From Aureimonas flava (lineage in GTDB: Bacteria > Pseudomonadota > Alphaproteobacteria > Rhizobiales > Rhizobiaceae), in contig NZ_QYRN01000005.1 in the NCBI RefSeq assembly GCF_003583935.1, forward strand, positions 1-64,000: a stretch of 64,000 nucleotides of DNA. Direction: 5' to 3'. The position numbers were made by a program, and so were the translations under genes. Shown here in pieces: positions 54,250 through 64,000 of the stretch; within the stretch, counting starts at the first letter, position 1; the number at the start of each line of letters is the position of its first letter. The notes beneath the pieces were generated by a model. That model saw only the letters and a program-made list of their open reading frames with translations, was not told the origin of the DNA and did not search any database.

Positions 54250-54420
54250 GCGAATTTATTTTGCTTGGGTTAATCCGATTGAAGTGCGGTGCTGAACCGA
54301 TTTAGGCACGTAGATCGATGTTTTAAATCGTTTGATATTGCGGCATCCATGTATTTCTCTGAGTTTTCGATAGTTGCCGCGATGCGGCTTCGGGGATATT
54401 TGCTTGGCTTTCCGGGATGT
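54250..54420 (+). promoter_or_regulatory. A+T-rich control region of pckA
   Basis: This is the most A+T-rich stretch of the area. It contains TGAACCGATTTA (54293-54304), close to the TnAACCGnTTnA form of LacI-family operators, and a wider CGATTTA/TAAATCG inverted repeat between 54298 and 54332. Rhizobial pckA genes are controlled by a LacI-type regulator (PckR), so such a site is expected, but this assignment is tentative. Confidence 0.35.
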
Positions 54421-54445
54421 CCCGGCCGACCGAGGGAAGTGTGAC

Positions 54446-56056
<1,611 letters not shown>

Positions 56057-56180
56057 GGCGCGCGATCTCCGGGGAGGAGGCGGGGCTCGCGACCTTCGGG
56101 TTGCGGGTCCCTTTCGTTTGCGGCAACCACGGGGGCGGAAGGCGGCGGCGTCCGCCGGAGCCGGGAGGAGGAAGCCGCGC

Positions 56181-56624
56181 ATGGCGGAGCCAGCAGCGAA
56201 CAGGGGCCTGCCCGTCAACGCCCGGATCACCATTCCCGACGACGAGCTGGAGGAAAGCTTCATCCGCTCGGCCGGTCCGGGCGGGCAGAACGTCAACAAG
56301 GTGGCGACCGCCGTTCAGCTCCGCTTCGGCGCGGCGGGGTCCAGCGTCCTGTCGGACGAGGTGAAGGCGCGGCTCCTGCGCCTCGCCGGCCAACGGGCGA
56401 CGAAGGGCGGCGCCGTCCTGATCGAGGCCTCGCGCTTCCGCACCCAGGAGCGCAACCGCGAGGATGCGCGCGAGCGTCTCGTCGCGCTGGTGCGCGAGGC
56501 GCTCGTGCCGCCGCCGCCGCCGCGCAAGAAGACGCGGCCGACGCGCGGCTCGGTGGAGCGCCGGCTGGAGGCGAAGAAGGGCCGCTCCAACGTCAAGCGG
56601 ATGCGCGGGCGCGTCAGCGACTAA
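56181..56624 (+). CDS. arfB: Alternative ribosome-rescue factor ArfB
   Basis: A peptidyl-tRNA hydrolase that frees ribosomes stalled without a stop codon. The 147-residue protein has the catalytic GGQ at residues 34-36 ('SAGPGGQNVNKVATAVQLRF'), as in release factors, but no codon-recognition domain. The C-terminal tail is very basic (Lys/Arg with 'KKTRPTRGSVERRLEAKKGRSN') and would enter the empty mRNA channel. Start 56181 follows the strong site GGGAGGAGGA. It stands 124 bases after pckA, probably as an independent unit. Confidence 0.94.
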   Translation: MAEPAANRGLPVNARITIPDDELEESFIRSAGPGGQNVNKVATAVQLRFGAAGSSVLSDEVKARLLRLAGQRATKGGAVLIEASRFRTQERNREDARERLVALVREALVPPPPPRKKTRPTRGSVERRLEAKKGRSNVKRMRGRVSD

Positions 56625-56720
56625 AAATTATGATCACGAATTCGGCATCCGCGCCGCATCCCCTTCCGTAGCTCATGACGCCCCTCGCTCGGAGGGCGCA
56701 TCAACAGGGGAAACGGACCC

Positions 56721-57278
56721 ATGATCTCCAAGCTGTTCCGCAGTGCCCTCGTCGCCTCGCTCCTAGTCGGCTCGGCCGGTCTCGCGATGGCCAAGGACAA
56801 GATGGTCGAGGTCGGCGGCGCGCCGATGTACGCATCCAAGACGATCGCCCAGAACGCGCCCAACGCGAAGAACCTGACGACCCTGGTCGCGGCGGTGAAG
56901 GCGGCGGGCCTCGTCAAGACGCTGGACGGGAAGGGGCCCTTCACCGTGTTCGCGCCCGACAACGCGGCCTTCGCCAAGCTGCCCGCCGGCACGGTGGAGA
57001 AGCTGGTGAAGCCGGAGAACAAGGCGCAGCTCACCAAGATCCTGACCTACCACGTGGTGCCGGCCAAGGCGACCGCCGAAGCTGCGATGAAGATGATCAA
57101 GGACGACGGCGGCAAGCACGTCGTGAAAACGGTCGAGGGCGAGGAGCTGACGCTCGCCATGAAGGGCAAGAAGCTCACCGTCACCGACGCCAAGGGCAAC
57201 GTCGCGACGGTGACCCAGGCCGACGTGATGCAGAAGAACGGCGTGGTGCACGTCATCGACACCGTGCTGATGCCCTGA
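56721..57278 (+). CDS. Exported fasciclin (FAS1) domain protein
   Basis: A 185-residue secreted protein with a Sec signal peptide (residues 1-24, ending Ala-Met-Ala) and one FAS1 domain. 'GPFTVFAPDNAAFAKLPAGTVEKLV' is the H1 motif and 'LTYHVVPAK' the central region, followed by 'ADVMQKNGVVHVIDTVLMP' (H2). FAS1 proteins act in adhesion or surface structures; in rhizobia a homologue (Nex18) affects symbiosis. It is followed by a strong hairpin and then msrB. Confidence 0.92.
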   Translation: MISKLFRSALVASLLVGSAGLAMAKDKMVEVGGAPMYASKTIAQNAPNAKNLTTLVAAVKAAGLVKTLDGKGPFTVFAPDNAAFAKLPAGTVEKLVKPENKAQLTKILTYHVVPAKATAEAAMKMIKDDGGKHVVKTVEGEELTLAMKGKKLTVTDAKGNVATVTQADVMQKNGVVHVIDTVLMP

Positions 57279-57297
57279 TCGCCGATCATGGACGACC

Positions 57298-57330
57298 GAC
57301 GGCCCCGCCCCCATATGCGGCGGGGCCGTC
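57298..57330 (+). terminator. Hairpin terminator after the fasciclin gene
   Basis: An 11-bp perfect G+C-rich stem GACGGCCCCGC/GCGGGGCCGTC with an 11-base loop starts 20 bases after the stop. The following sequence is only pyrimidine-rich (CTGCCCTTCC), so termination may be partial. Confidence 0.55.
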
Positions 57331-57365
57331 CTGCCCTTCCACACCATCCACTCGGGAGCCTTCCC

Positions 57366-57842
<477 letters not shown>

Positions 57843-57909
57843 GCGGCGGCAAGGCTCCGTCAATCTTTGGGGCGCTGAATGGTGGCAGGGGCGCGAGGGG
57901 CCCGGCGCA

Positions 57910-57942
57910 TTGAAGCGGGCCCTCCGGGTCGCCATATCTCGG
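57910..57942 (+). promoter_or_regulatory. Candidate RpoH (heat-shock sigma) promoter of hsp20
   Basis: TTGAAG (57910-57915) and CCATATCTCGG (57932-57942) are spaced like the alphaproteobacterial sigma-32 elements CTTG and CYTATnTnnG, with a few mismatches. It lies about 70 bases before the Hsp20 gene, leaving room for a structured leader. Confidence 0.4.
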
Positions 57943-57982
57943 ACAGGTCGAGCGGGACGCCGCACCAGGGTCCCGACCGACA

Positions 57983-58001
57983 AGTCGCTTGAGACAAGGG
58001 C
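57983..58001 (+). promoter_or_regulatory. ROSE-like RNA thermometer hairpin before hsp20
   Basis: The leader contains UCGCUU (57985-57990), a 5-base loop, then AAGGG (57996-58000), which is the ribosome-binding site 11 bases before ATG 58012. UCGCU matches the UYGCU anti-SD motif of ROSE elements, and the pairing leaves the typical G-G opposition. ROSE elements control small heat-shock genes in rhizobia. The function is inferred. Confidence 0.45.
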
Positions 58002-58011
58002 TTGCCGTGAC

Positions 58012-58449
58012 ATGAACAGGATGACGCCGTTTTCCAGTCCGCTGCTTCTCGGTTTCGACGGGGTGGAGCGGATGCTCGAGCGGATGGGGAAGGCCAGCGA
58101 CGGCTATCCCCCGTTCAACATCGAGCGGATCCGCACCGTCGCGAGCGACGGGACGGCCGGCGAACCCGCCATCCGCATCACACTCGCGGTGGCCGGCTTC
58201 CTGCCGGACGACCTGGAGATCACGACGGAAGACAACCAGCTCACCATCCGGGGCGCGCAGAGCGACCGGGAGGAGCGGGACTTCCTGCACCGCGGCATCG
58301 CAGCCCGTCAGTTCCAGAAGAGCTTCCTCTTCGCCGACGGCATGCGCATTCTCGGCGCGCAGCTGAAGAACGGTCTTCTGATGGTGGACTTGGTCAAGCC
58401 CGAGCCCGAACGCGTGGTGAAAAAGATCGAGATCACCGTCGAGGATTGA
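58012..58449 (+). CDS. Small heat-shock protein Hsp20 (IbpA type)
   Basis: An ATP-independent holdase of 145 residues. 'YPPFNIERI' opens the alpha-crystallin domain; 'IRITLAVAGFLPDDLEITTEDNQLTIRGAQ' and 'FLHRGIAARQFQKSFLFADGM' follow, and 'AQLKNGLLMVDLVKPEPE' holds the conserved A-x-x-x-N-G-x-L of the family. The C-terminal tail lacks a clear Ile-x-Ile/Val beyond 'IEITVED'. ATG 58012 is favoured by the ribosome site; ATG 58021 is an alternative. It is followed by DUF1150, its usual partner in alphaproteobacteria. Confidence 0.93.
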   Translation: MNRMTPFSSPLLLGFDGVERMLERMGKASDGYPPFNIERIRTVASDGTAGEPAIRITLAVAGFLPDDLEITTEDNQLTIRGAQSDREERDFLHRGIAARQFQKSFLFADGMRILGAQLKNGLLMVDLVKPEPERVVKKIEITVED

Positions 58450-58493
58450 AACCTCGGCCCCGATCTCCCGTTTGCCTCTTCAGGAGACGCCCC

Positions 58494-58751
58494 ATGACCC
58501 GTACGAATTCCGTCACACCGGTTTCCCAGTCCGACCTCGCCTCGATCGGCGAGGGTCACCTGGCCTATCTGCGCCGCATGTCGTCCGACGACATCCGCGC
58601 CCGCTTCCCGTCCGCCCAGTCGATCCGGCCGGGTTTGAAGCTCTGGGCGCTGTTCTCGGCCGACGGCACGCCGCTGGCCGTGTCCGACGATCGCGGGTCG
58701 ATCCTGGCGAGCGCCACCGAAAACGAGCTGATGACCGTCAGCATCCACTGA
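58494..58751 (+). CDS. DUF1150 family protein
   Basis: An 85-residue protein of unknown function. 'LASIGEGHLAYLRRM', 'LWALFSADGTPLAVSDDR' and 'ANENEL'-like 'ATENELMTVSIH' match DUF1150, which is nearly always encoded directly after a small heat-shock protein in alphaproteobacteria. ATG 58494 follows AGGAGA at a good distance. No signal or membrane segment is seen. Cotranscription with hsp20 (44-base gap) suggests a heat-shock role. Confidence 0.9.
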   Translation: MTRTNSVTPVSQSDLASIGEGHLAYLRRMSSDDIRARFPSAQSIRPGLKLWALFSADGTPLAVSDDRGSILASATENELMTVSIH

Positions 58752-58852
58752 CCCGCCCGGACCTTGCGGCGGAAAGATCGATCGAGGCCGGCCGGACCCG
58801 CTCCGCGCCGGCCTTTCGCTGACCGGGGGAGTAGGCGTCATGACGCCCGGCG

Positions 58853-59317
58853 TCAGGCCGCGTGCGGCGGTGCCTGGCGCGTCATCAGATGGTGGAGCGA
58901 GCCCGCGTCGCGCGAGGCGCGCAATTCGTCCACGGTGCGCGGGTCGCGCAGGAGGCGGGCGATCTTCGACAGGGCCTTCAGGTGGTCGGCGCCCGAGCCT
59001 TCGGGCGCGATCAGCAGGAACACGAGATCCACCGGCTGGTCGTCCAGCGATTCGAAGTCGATGGGCTTGGCGAGGCGCGCGAAGACGCCCTGGATGCGCT
59101 GAACGCCGGCGAGCTTGCCGTGCGGAATGGCGATGCCGTGGCCGATGCCGGTGGAGCCGAGCTTCTCGCGCGCGATCACGGTCTCGAAGATGTCGCGCGC
59201 CTCCAGGCCGGTGAGCGCGGCGGCCCGCTCGGAAAGATCCTGCAGAACCTGCTTCTTGGAATGCGCCTTGAGGGAGGGGAGGATCGCTTCCTCCCGGATC
59301 AGATCGGACAGCTCCAC
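58853..59317 (-). CDS. ptsN: PTS IIA-like nitrogen-regulatory protein PtsN
   Basis: EIIA(Ntr), the terminal acceptor of the nitrogen PTS. The 154-residue protein has the active His66 in 'GIGHGIAIPHGKL' and 'VDLVFLLIAPEGSGADHLKALSKIARLL'. In proteobacteria it controls potassium transport and, in rhizobia, (p)ppGpp and PHB levels. It lies in the usual rpoN-hpf-ptsN order, 141 bases after hpf. The N-terminal 'ELSDLIREEAILPSLKAHSKKQVLQDL' also fits the family. Confidence 0.95.
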   Translation of the reverse strand: MELSDLIREEAILPSLKAHSKKQVLQDLSERAAALTGLEARDIFETVIAREKLGSTGIGHGIAIPHGKLAGVQRIQGVFARLAKPIDFESLDDQPVDLVFLLIAPEGSGADHLKALSKIARLLRDPRTVDELRASRDAGSLHHLMTRQAPPHAA

Positions 59318-59458
59318 GTCGTCAATGCCTTCCGCTCAACCGGTCCGCGCAGCCCATCGGGGCGGAGCGTGCCGGACAAACCTTGCGCGGCCCTTCCCGG
59401 ACGCCGACGGGACCGAGACCGGGGCGAGACGCCCCGGCCGGTTCCCGTGCGGCCGGTA

Positions 59459-60034
59459 TCAGACCCTGGCCCGCAATGTCGAGGGGTCGATCCAGCCGAC
59501 ATTGCCGTCCGGCCGCCGGTAGACGATGTTCACCTCGTCGTTGGCGCCGTTCTTGAACACCACCACCGGACCGTCGCGGCGATCGAGCTCCATCACGGCG
59601 CTGGCGACGCTCATGGTGCCCATCACGAGCGAGGTCTCGGCGATCACGGCCGGGGCGAAGTCCTCCGGCACCTCCTCGGTCTCGTCCGGCACGGCGCTGA
59701 TGACGGTGTAGGCGATCTCGCGCGATCCCGCGGCGCTCGCCTTGTGGTCCTTCAGCCGGCGCTTGTAGCGGCGCAGGCGCTTCTCGACCTTCTCGGACGC
59801 TTCGACGAAGCTCGACTCCGGGTCGTGGGTATCGGCGGTGGCCTGAAAGTAGACGCCGCTGTCCAGGTGCAAGGTGATGTCCGCGCAGGTGCGCGCCCCT
59901 TCCTTGGACAACACGACGGCACCGGAGAAATTCCCGTCGAAGTACTTGGCGACCAAGTCGTTCAGCCGATCCTCGATCCGCGAGCGAAAGGCTTCGCCGA
60001 CGTCCATGTGTCGGCCCGATACGCGAAGTCCCAT
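59459..60034 (-). CDS. hpf: Ribosome hibernation-promoting factor, long form
   Basis: Binds idle ribosomes and drives 100S dimers. The 191-residue protein has the S30AE fold at residues 1-110 ('FRSRIEDRLNDLVAKYFDG', 'ADITLHLDSGVYFQATADTHDPESSF') and a C-terminal domain from about 130 ('VMGTMSVASAVMELDRRDGPVVVFKNGANDEVNIVYRRPDGNVGWID'), which makes it the long type found in most bacteria outside the gammaproteobacteria. A strong GGAAGGAG site precedes the ATG. It is followed by ptsN and preceded by rpoN. Confidence 0.94.
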   Translation of the reverse strand: MGLRVSGRHMDVGEAFRSRIEDRLNDLVAKYFDGNFSGAVVLSKEGARTCADITLHLDSGVYFQATADTHDPESSFVEASEKVEKRLRRYKRRLKDHKASAAGSREIAYTVISAVPDETEEVPEDFAPAVIAETSLVMGTMSVASAVMELDRRDGPVVVFKNGANDEVNIVYRRPDGNVGWIDPSTLRARV

Positions 60035-60211
60035 TCGTGTCTCCTTCCATTCGTCCGGCGACGGGCTTCGGAAGCCGCGCGTCGCCGTCTTCTCGAAGAC
60101 TCCGCACGGCCATTTCGTTCCGGCCCGTCGGGGGAATCATTCGATCCCAATTCCGTGGCAGGGCCAAGGCCCCCAAGGCCCGAAATTCCGAGCGTGGCGG
60201 CGCCGGTTCGC

Positions 60212-61672
60212 TCAGCCGGCGAGGCGGCGGGCCTTCATCTCGCGCCGGCGTTGCACGGAGGAGGGAATGCCGAGCGCCTCGCGGTACTTGGCGACCGTGC
60301 GCCGGGCGAGCTCCACGCCCTCGCCCTGGAGCCGGGCGGCGATGTCGTCGTCGGACAGGACGCCGCCGGCGCCCTCGGCCGCCACGAGGTTGCGGATGCG
60401 CAGCTTCACGCTCTCGGCCGAATGCGCCTCGCCCCCGTCGCTGGCGGCGATGGCGCCCGAGAAGAACGCCTTCATTTCCACCGTGCCGCGCGGGGTGGCG
60501 AGGTACTTGCCGGCGGTCACCCGGCTGATGGTGGATTCGTGCATGCCGACGGCCTCGGCCACGTCCATCAGCGTCATCGGCCGCAAGTGTCCGCCGCCGC
60601 GCGCGAGGAAGGCGCCCTGGCGGCGCACGATCTCGTCCGCCACCTTCAGGATGGTGCGCGCGCGCCCTTCCAGGGACCGCTGCAGCCAGCCGGCGGACTG
60701 TCGGCACTGGGCCAGGAAGACGCGCTCCTCGCCGCTGCCCGAACGGGGCGCCCCGGCCTCGAGGCGGATGCGCAGTCGGGGAAAGGCCTCCGGGTTCAGC
60801 GCGACGCGCCAGCCACCGGGCGCGCCGGCGTCCTGCGTGACCACCGCGTCCGGCAGGACGGCCGCCGGCGGCGCGAGCGAGAAGGCCGAGCCCGGCCGCG
60901 GGTCGAGCGAGCGGATCTCGGACAGGATGTCGAGAAGCTCCGCCTCGCTTTCGCCGGTGAGGCGTGACAGCGCCGCGAAGTCGCGGCGCGCCAGAAGCGG
61001 CAGGTTGGCCAGCACGCAGCCCATCACGGGGTCGAGTCGGTCGCGCCGCCGGAGCTGGATGGCGAGGCATTCCTCCAGCGAGCGGGCGAACAGGCCGGCG
61101 GGCTCCGCCTCGTCCTGAAGGCGCCGGAGCAGGGGTGCCATCTCGGGCGGAAGCGCGAGGTCGGCGAACAGGAAGCCGGACGCGTCGAGATCGGCGAGCC
61201 AGTACTCCGCGAGCCGGCGCTCGTCCCCGCCGCCGAACACCTCGGCGATCTCGCCCATCGCATGGGCGTGGAGCGAGGGCAGGCCCTCGCCGACCCGCTC
61301 CTCCCAGGAGGCGGGCTCGCCGCCCGCGCCGGACGCGGCGCCATGCGCGAGGTCCAGGAGGCGTTCGGCGGCGTCGGGATGGCGCTCCCCCGCCGGGCCC
61401 GTCCCGTCGGAGAATGCGGCGCCGTCGTCCCGGCATCCGGAGAGCGGCGCGGGGTCGCTCGCGACGGGCTCCGGGATCGTCTCGACCGGCGACGGCGGCG
61501 CGGGCTCGGCTGCCGGCACGAGTTCCAGAAGCGGATTGCCGTCGGCCTCGCGCTGCAGGAAGGCGAGAAGCTCGACATGGTGGAACTGCAGGAGCCGGAT
61601 CGACTGGAGGAGCTGGGGCGTCATGGTGAGCGACTGGCTCTGACGCGCCTGGAGGTTCATCGACAAGTTCAC
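60212..61672 (-). CDS. rpoN: RNA polymerase sigma-54 factor
   Basis: Directs polymerase to -24/-12 promoters that need AAA+ activators, among them nitrogen-fixation and nitrogen-use genes. The 486-residue protein has Region I at the start ('QSLTMTPQLLQSIRLLQFHHVEL'), an acidic Region II, the core-binding Region III and the C-terminal RpoN box 'ARRTVAKYREALGIPSS'. GTG 61672, six bases after GGGGAGG, is chosen as start; ATG 61660 lies four codons inside and the frame runs up to 61714. It follows lptB by 110 bases. Confidence 0.95.
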   Translation of the reverse strand: MNLSMNLQARQSQSLTMTPQLLQSIRLLQFHHVELLAFLQREADGNPLLELVPAAEPAPPSPVETIPEPVASDPAPLSGCRDDGAAFSDGTGPAGERHPDAAERLLDLAHGAASGAGGEPASWEERVGEGLPSLHAHAMGEIAEVFGGGDERRLAEYWLADLDASGFLFADLALPPEMAPLLRRLQDEAEPAGLFARSLEECLAIQLRRRDRLDPVMGCVLANLPLLARRDFAALSRLTGESEAELLDILSEIRSLDPRPGSAFSLAPPAAVLPDAVVTQDAGAPGGWRVALNPEAFPRLRIRLEAGAPRSGSGEERVFLAQCRQSAGWLQRSLEGRARTILKVADEIVRRQGAFLARGGGHLRPMTLMDVAEAVGMHESTISRVTAGKYLATPRGTVEMKAFFSGAIAASDGGEAHSAESVKLRIRNLVAAEGAGGVLSDDDIAARLQGEGVELARRTVAKYREALGIPSSVQRRREMKARRLAG

Positions 61673-61782
61673 GGCGATCCTCCCCTCCGTCGTGCCCTCA
61701 CAAGCTCGGGGCAACCTCGGGGAGAAAACTGGTCCGCATCTTGCTTGTCAAGGCGGGCCGCATAGGGCCCGGCCGGAATCGG

Positions 61783-62535
61783 TCAATAGGTGAACTGTTC
61801 GCCGAGATAGATCCGCCGGACGTCGGGATTGTCCACGATGTCCTGCGGGGTGCCGTGGGTCAGCACCGCGCCCGCGTGCATGATGTAGGCCCGGTCGATC
61901 AGCCCGAGCGTCTCGCGCACGTTGTGATCGGTGATGAGCACGCCGATGCCGCGCCGCGTCAGGTGGCGGACCAGTTCCTGGATGTCGGCCACGGCGATCG
62001 GGTCGACGCCCGCGAAGGGCTCGTCCAGAAGCATGAAGGTCGGGCGCGAGGCGAGGGCGCGGGCGATCTCGCAGCGCCGCCGCTCGCCGCCCGACAGCGC
62101 GGTGGACGGTTGCCGGCGAAGATGGGCGATGTGGAACTCCTCCAGGAGCGCGGTGAGCTGGCGCTCGCGCTCCGGCTTGGAAGGTTCGACCATCTCGAGC
62201 ACGGCGCGGATGTTGTCCTCCACCGACAGGCCGCGAAAGATCGAGGCTTCCTGCGGCAGGTAGCCGATGCCGAGCCGCGCGCGCCGGTACATCGGGATGC
62301 CGGTGATGTCGTGGCCGTCGAGCTCGATGCGGCCGCCGTCCACGGGCACGAGGCCCGTGATCATGTAGAAGCAGGTGGTCTTGCCCGCACCGTTGGGACC
62401 CAGCAGCCCCACGGCCTCGCCCCGCCGCACCGCGACGTCGACGCTGTCCACCACGCGGCGGCCGCGATAGGTCTTGGTGATGCCACGCGCCACCAGCGTG
62501 CCGGAGGACGGATGGGCGCGCGCGTCGGACTGCAT
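61783..62535 (-). CDS. lptB: LPS export ABC transporter ATP-binding protein LptB
   Basis: Powers extraction of lipopolysaccharide from the inner membrane with LptF and LptG (encoded elsewhere). In 250 residues: Walker A 'GLLGPNGAGKTTCFYMITGL', Q-loop 'GYLPQEASIF', signature 'LSGGERRRCEIARALA', Walker B 'FMLLDEPFAGVDP' and the His switch in 'LITDHNVRETL'. The start may be ATG 62535 or GTG 62595, the latter preceded by GGAC; the frame is open to 62727. It follows lptA in the standard order. Confidence 0.95.
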   Translation of the reverse strand: MQSDARAHPSSGTLVARGITKTYRGRRVVDSVDVAVRRGEAVGLLGPNGAGKTTCFYMITGLVPVDGGRIELDGHDITGIPMYRRARLGIGYLPQEASIFRGLSVEDNIRAVLEMVEPSKPERERQLTALLEEFHIAHLRRQPSTALSGGERRRCEIARALASRPTFMLLDEPFAGVDPIAVADIQELVRHLTRRGIGVLITDHNVRETLGLIDRAYIMHAGAVLTHGTPQDIVDNPDVRRIYLGEQFTY

Positions 62536-62665
62536 GGCGCTTTCGCGGGGGTCCTGCGCGGGTCGCGGGGCGATGGGGTCGAGCGGTGTGTCCACGGAAC
62601 GTCCAGGGTCGGGGCGGCCGGCGCCGGACCGGCCCGCCCGGAGAAACGGGGCGGGGGAAGGGGGC

Positions 62666-63292
62666 TCAGTTGGCGCCGGGCGCGCCGCCGGCACCGGGCG
62701 AGAGCAGCATGCGCACCCGGCCGCCACCGCCCGAAGCCCCGCCGCAGTCGGTGCTCTGGAGCCGGGCGACGCCCGTGTCCATCTGGATGCGCAGGACGCA
62801 GCCGGTCGCCACGTTCTTGCCCTGGCTGAGCACGACGTCGCCGGTGAGCAGGGCGACCTGCGTCTTCATGTCGAACTCGGCCTTGTTGGCCGTGGCGGTC
62901 TGGTCGGCCGAGCGGATGGTCACCTTGCCGGTCGCCTCCAGGCGGCTGATGTCGCCCGAGCCGCCCGGCATGTTGGAGCGCTGGGCCGCCGGCTGGGCGC
63001 CGCCCTCCTGGTTGCGCACGTAGAAGACGAGGAGCTTCTCGGCGTTCATCGAGGTCTGGCCCTGGCGCACGCTGACGTCGCCCGAGAAGGTCGCCAGCGA
63101 CTTGGCGTCGTCGACGTCGAGCTGGTTCGATTCGATGGCCACGGGCTGGTCGCCCTGCACCTGAAGCCCGCCGAAGGAATTGCCGAACCCCTGCGACTGC
63201 TGCTGCGCCATGGCGGCGCCGGGCAGCGAGGCGGAAAGGGACAGGGCGCCGAGAACGGCCAGCACGGCGGGCATGCGATGGGTCGATGTCAT
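62666..63292 (-). CDS. lptA: LPS export periplasmic protein LptA
   Basis: Forms the periplasmic bridge that carries lipopolysaccharide from LptC to LptD. The 208-residue protein has a Sec signal peptide ('MPAVLAVLGALSLSASLPGAAMA', cleaved near residue 29) and an OstA-like beta-jelly-roll with 'AIESNQLDVDDAKSLATFSGDVSVRQG' and 'VALLTGDVVLSQGKNVATGCVLRIQMDTG'. The tail is Gly-rich. Its ATG overlaps the lptC stop (ATGA), so the two are translated together. Confidence 0.92.
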   Translation of the reverse strand: MTSTHRMPAVLAVLGALSLSASLPGAAMAQQQSQGFGNSFGGLQVQGDQPVAIESNQLDVDDAKSLATFSGDVSVRQGQTSMNAEKLLVFYVRNQEGGAQPAAQRSNMPGGSGDISRLEATGKVTIRSADQTATANKAEFDMKTQVALLTGDVVLSQGKNVATGCVLRIQMDTGVARLQSTDCGGASGGGGRVRMLLSPGAGGAPGAN

Positions 63293-64000
63293 TGTCCGGG
63301 CTCGCTCGTGGGGGCGCCGCCCCCGTTGGAAAGGGACTGCGGAAGAAGGGTCAGCTTGACGCGGTTGCCGAAGGACAGCGTCTTGCCGCCGTCCGAGATC
63401 GACACGTTGCCCGCCTCCAGGCGCTGGTCGGAGGTGGCGATCTCCACCGGGCCGGTGCCGGTCAGCGTGCCGCCCTCGAGCGCGACGTCGGCGCTCTGCA
63501 TGCGGATGCGGATGCCGCTGGTCGTGTCCACCGAGATCTGGTCGTAGAGGCGCAGCATGTTGGTGCGCGTGTCGAAGCGGCCTTTGGCCGCGACCAGCTC
63601 GGCCGTGGTGCCGGCGTCCACCGTGAGGTTGGCGCGCACGCCGTCCAGGTCGATGCTCGACCCGCCGAGCTCCTGGATCGCCCGGTCGGCGACCATGGAG
63701 AAGGGGCGGTCGTTGCCGTCGACGCCCGACATGCGCGGGTCGCGCATCACCAGGCGCCCGTCCTCGATCGAGGTGGAGGCGAAGGCGATGTCGGCGGGAA
63801 GGCTGCGCGCCAGCCAGATCGCCACCATGCCGGCGAGCACGATGGCGCTGGCCACCAGCGGCAGCCCGATCTTGAGCCAGCGCACGCGGCGCGAGTGGGC
63901 CCGCGCGCGGCTGAACGCGTGCGCCGGGCGCTCGGCGGCGCTGCCGAGGGCCAGATCGTCGCGGGTCGTGGTCGCCGCGTGCCTGCCCTGCCTGTTGGGT
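63289..64000 (-). CDS. lptC: LPS export protein LptC (5' end outside the window)
   Basis: Bitopic inner-membrane protein linking LptBFG to LptA. The reading frame is open to the edge of the window (the edge leaves one extra base). A GTG at 63885 lies just before the membrane anchor, but the coding pattern continues upstream with 'TTTRDDLALGSAAER' and 'FSRARAHSRRVRWLKIG', so the true start is probably beyond 64000. The anchor is 'GLPLVASAIVLAGMVAIWL', followed by the LptC beta domain with 'LTGTGPVEIATSDQRLEAG'. It overlaps lptA by four bases. Confidence 0.88.
   Translation of the reverse strand, partial: PNRQGRHAATTTRDDLALGSAAERPAHAFSRARAHSRRVRWLKIGLPLVASAIVLAGMVAIWLARSLPADIAFASTSIEDGRLVMRDPRMSGVDGNDRPFSMVADRAIQELGGSSIDLDGVRANLTVDAGTTAELVAAKGRFDTRTNMLRLYDQISVDTTSGIRIRMQSADVALEGGTLTGTGPVEIATSDQRLEAGNVSISDGGKTLSFGNRVKLTLLPQSLSNGGGAPTSEPGQ

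Overview
The window is about 64 kb of GC-rich chromosome (I estimate close to 70 % G+C) with dense, often overlapping genes. It comes from an alphaproteobacterium of the order Hyphomicrobiales (Rhizobiales). The gene orders support this: rpmH-rnpA-yidC-engB, hisD-UPF0262-phosphatase, chvI-chvG-hprK-EIIA(Man)-HPr-ahcY, divL-tsaE/amgK-murU-addB-addA-trxA, and lptC-lptA-lptB-rpoN-hpf-ptsN. An Aurantimonas/Aureimonas-like member is my guess, but the family cannot be fixed from sequence reading alone. I see no transposase, integrase, phage gene or CRISPR array.

Layout. 1-6.4 kb is a gluconate/ketogluconate locus: the end of 6-phosphogluconate dehydrogenase, a gluconate 5-dehydrogenase-like SDR, a complete ABC importer, a 2-hydroxyacid dehydrogenase, gluconokinase and a broken LacI-type regulator. 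6.4-9.1 kb holds a b561 cytochrome, tRNA-Arg(ACG) and an orphan histidine kinase. 9.3-13.2 kb is rpmH-rnpA-yidC, a CatB-type acetyltransferase and engB. 13.2-17.3 kb is a NUDIX gene, a TetR repressor and a divergent EmrAB-type pump with a perfect palindromic operator. 17.3-21.6 kb (minus strand) has a phosphatase, UPF0262, hisD, DUF2948 and an M20 peptidase. A gene-poor 500 bp before polA carries two hairpins that could be a small RNA. 22-28.7 kb is polA, pyrF, DUF1330, GNAT, PHB depolymerase and DUF2852. 28.8-35.5 kb is a YgjP-type protease, then trpF-trpB-orfX-cutA-trpA-accD-folC.

From 35.5 to 54.1 kb everything lies on the minus strand. trxA, addA, addB, murU, tsaE-amgK and divL make up the first block: DNA break repair, cell-wall recycling, tRNA modification and cell-cycle control. 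The next block is ahcY, HPr, EIIA(Man), hprK, chvG and chvI (a PTS phosphorelay tied to the ChvG/ChvI two-component system), then a PNPOx-like protein. 54.4-58.8 kb (plus strand) has pckA, arfB, a fasciclin protein, a Tat-exported MsrB, and an Hsp20-DUF1150 pair behind a likely heat-shock promoter and RNA thermometer. 58.8-64 kb (minus strand) is ptsN, hpf, rpoN, lptB, lptA and a 5'-truncated lptC.

Most of the window is conserved core genome. The points most worth checking are these: the DivL-type pseudokinase with Tyr in place of the phospho-acceptor His and a CtrA-like box upstream; the candidate anti-Shine-Dalgarno sRNA at 21.8 kb; the ROSE-like thermometer before hsp20; the dyads before ahcY and emrA; and the decayed LacI regulator beside intact gluconate genes. 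I found no clear candidate for an entirely new multi-gene system.
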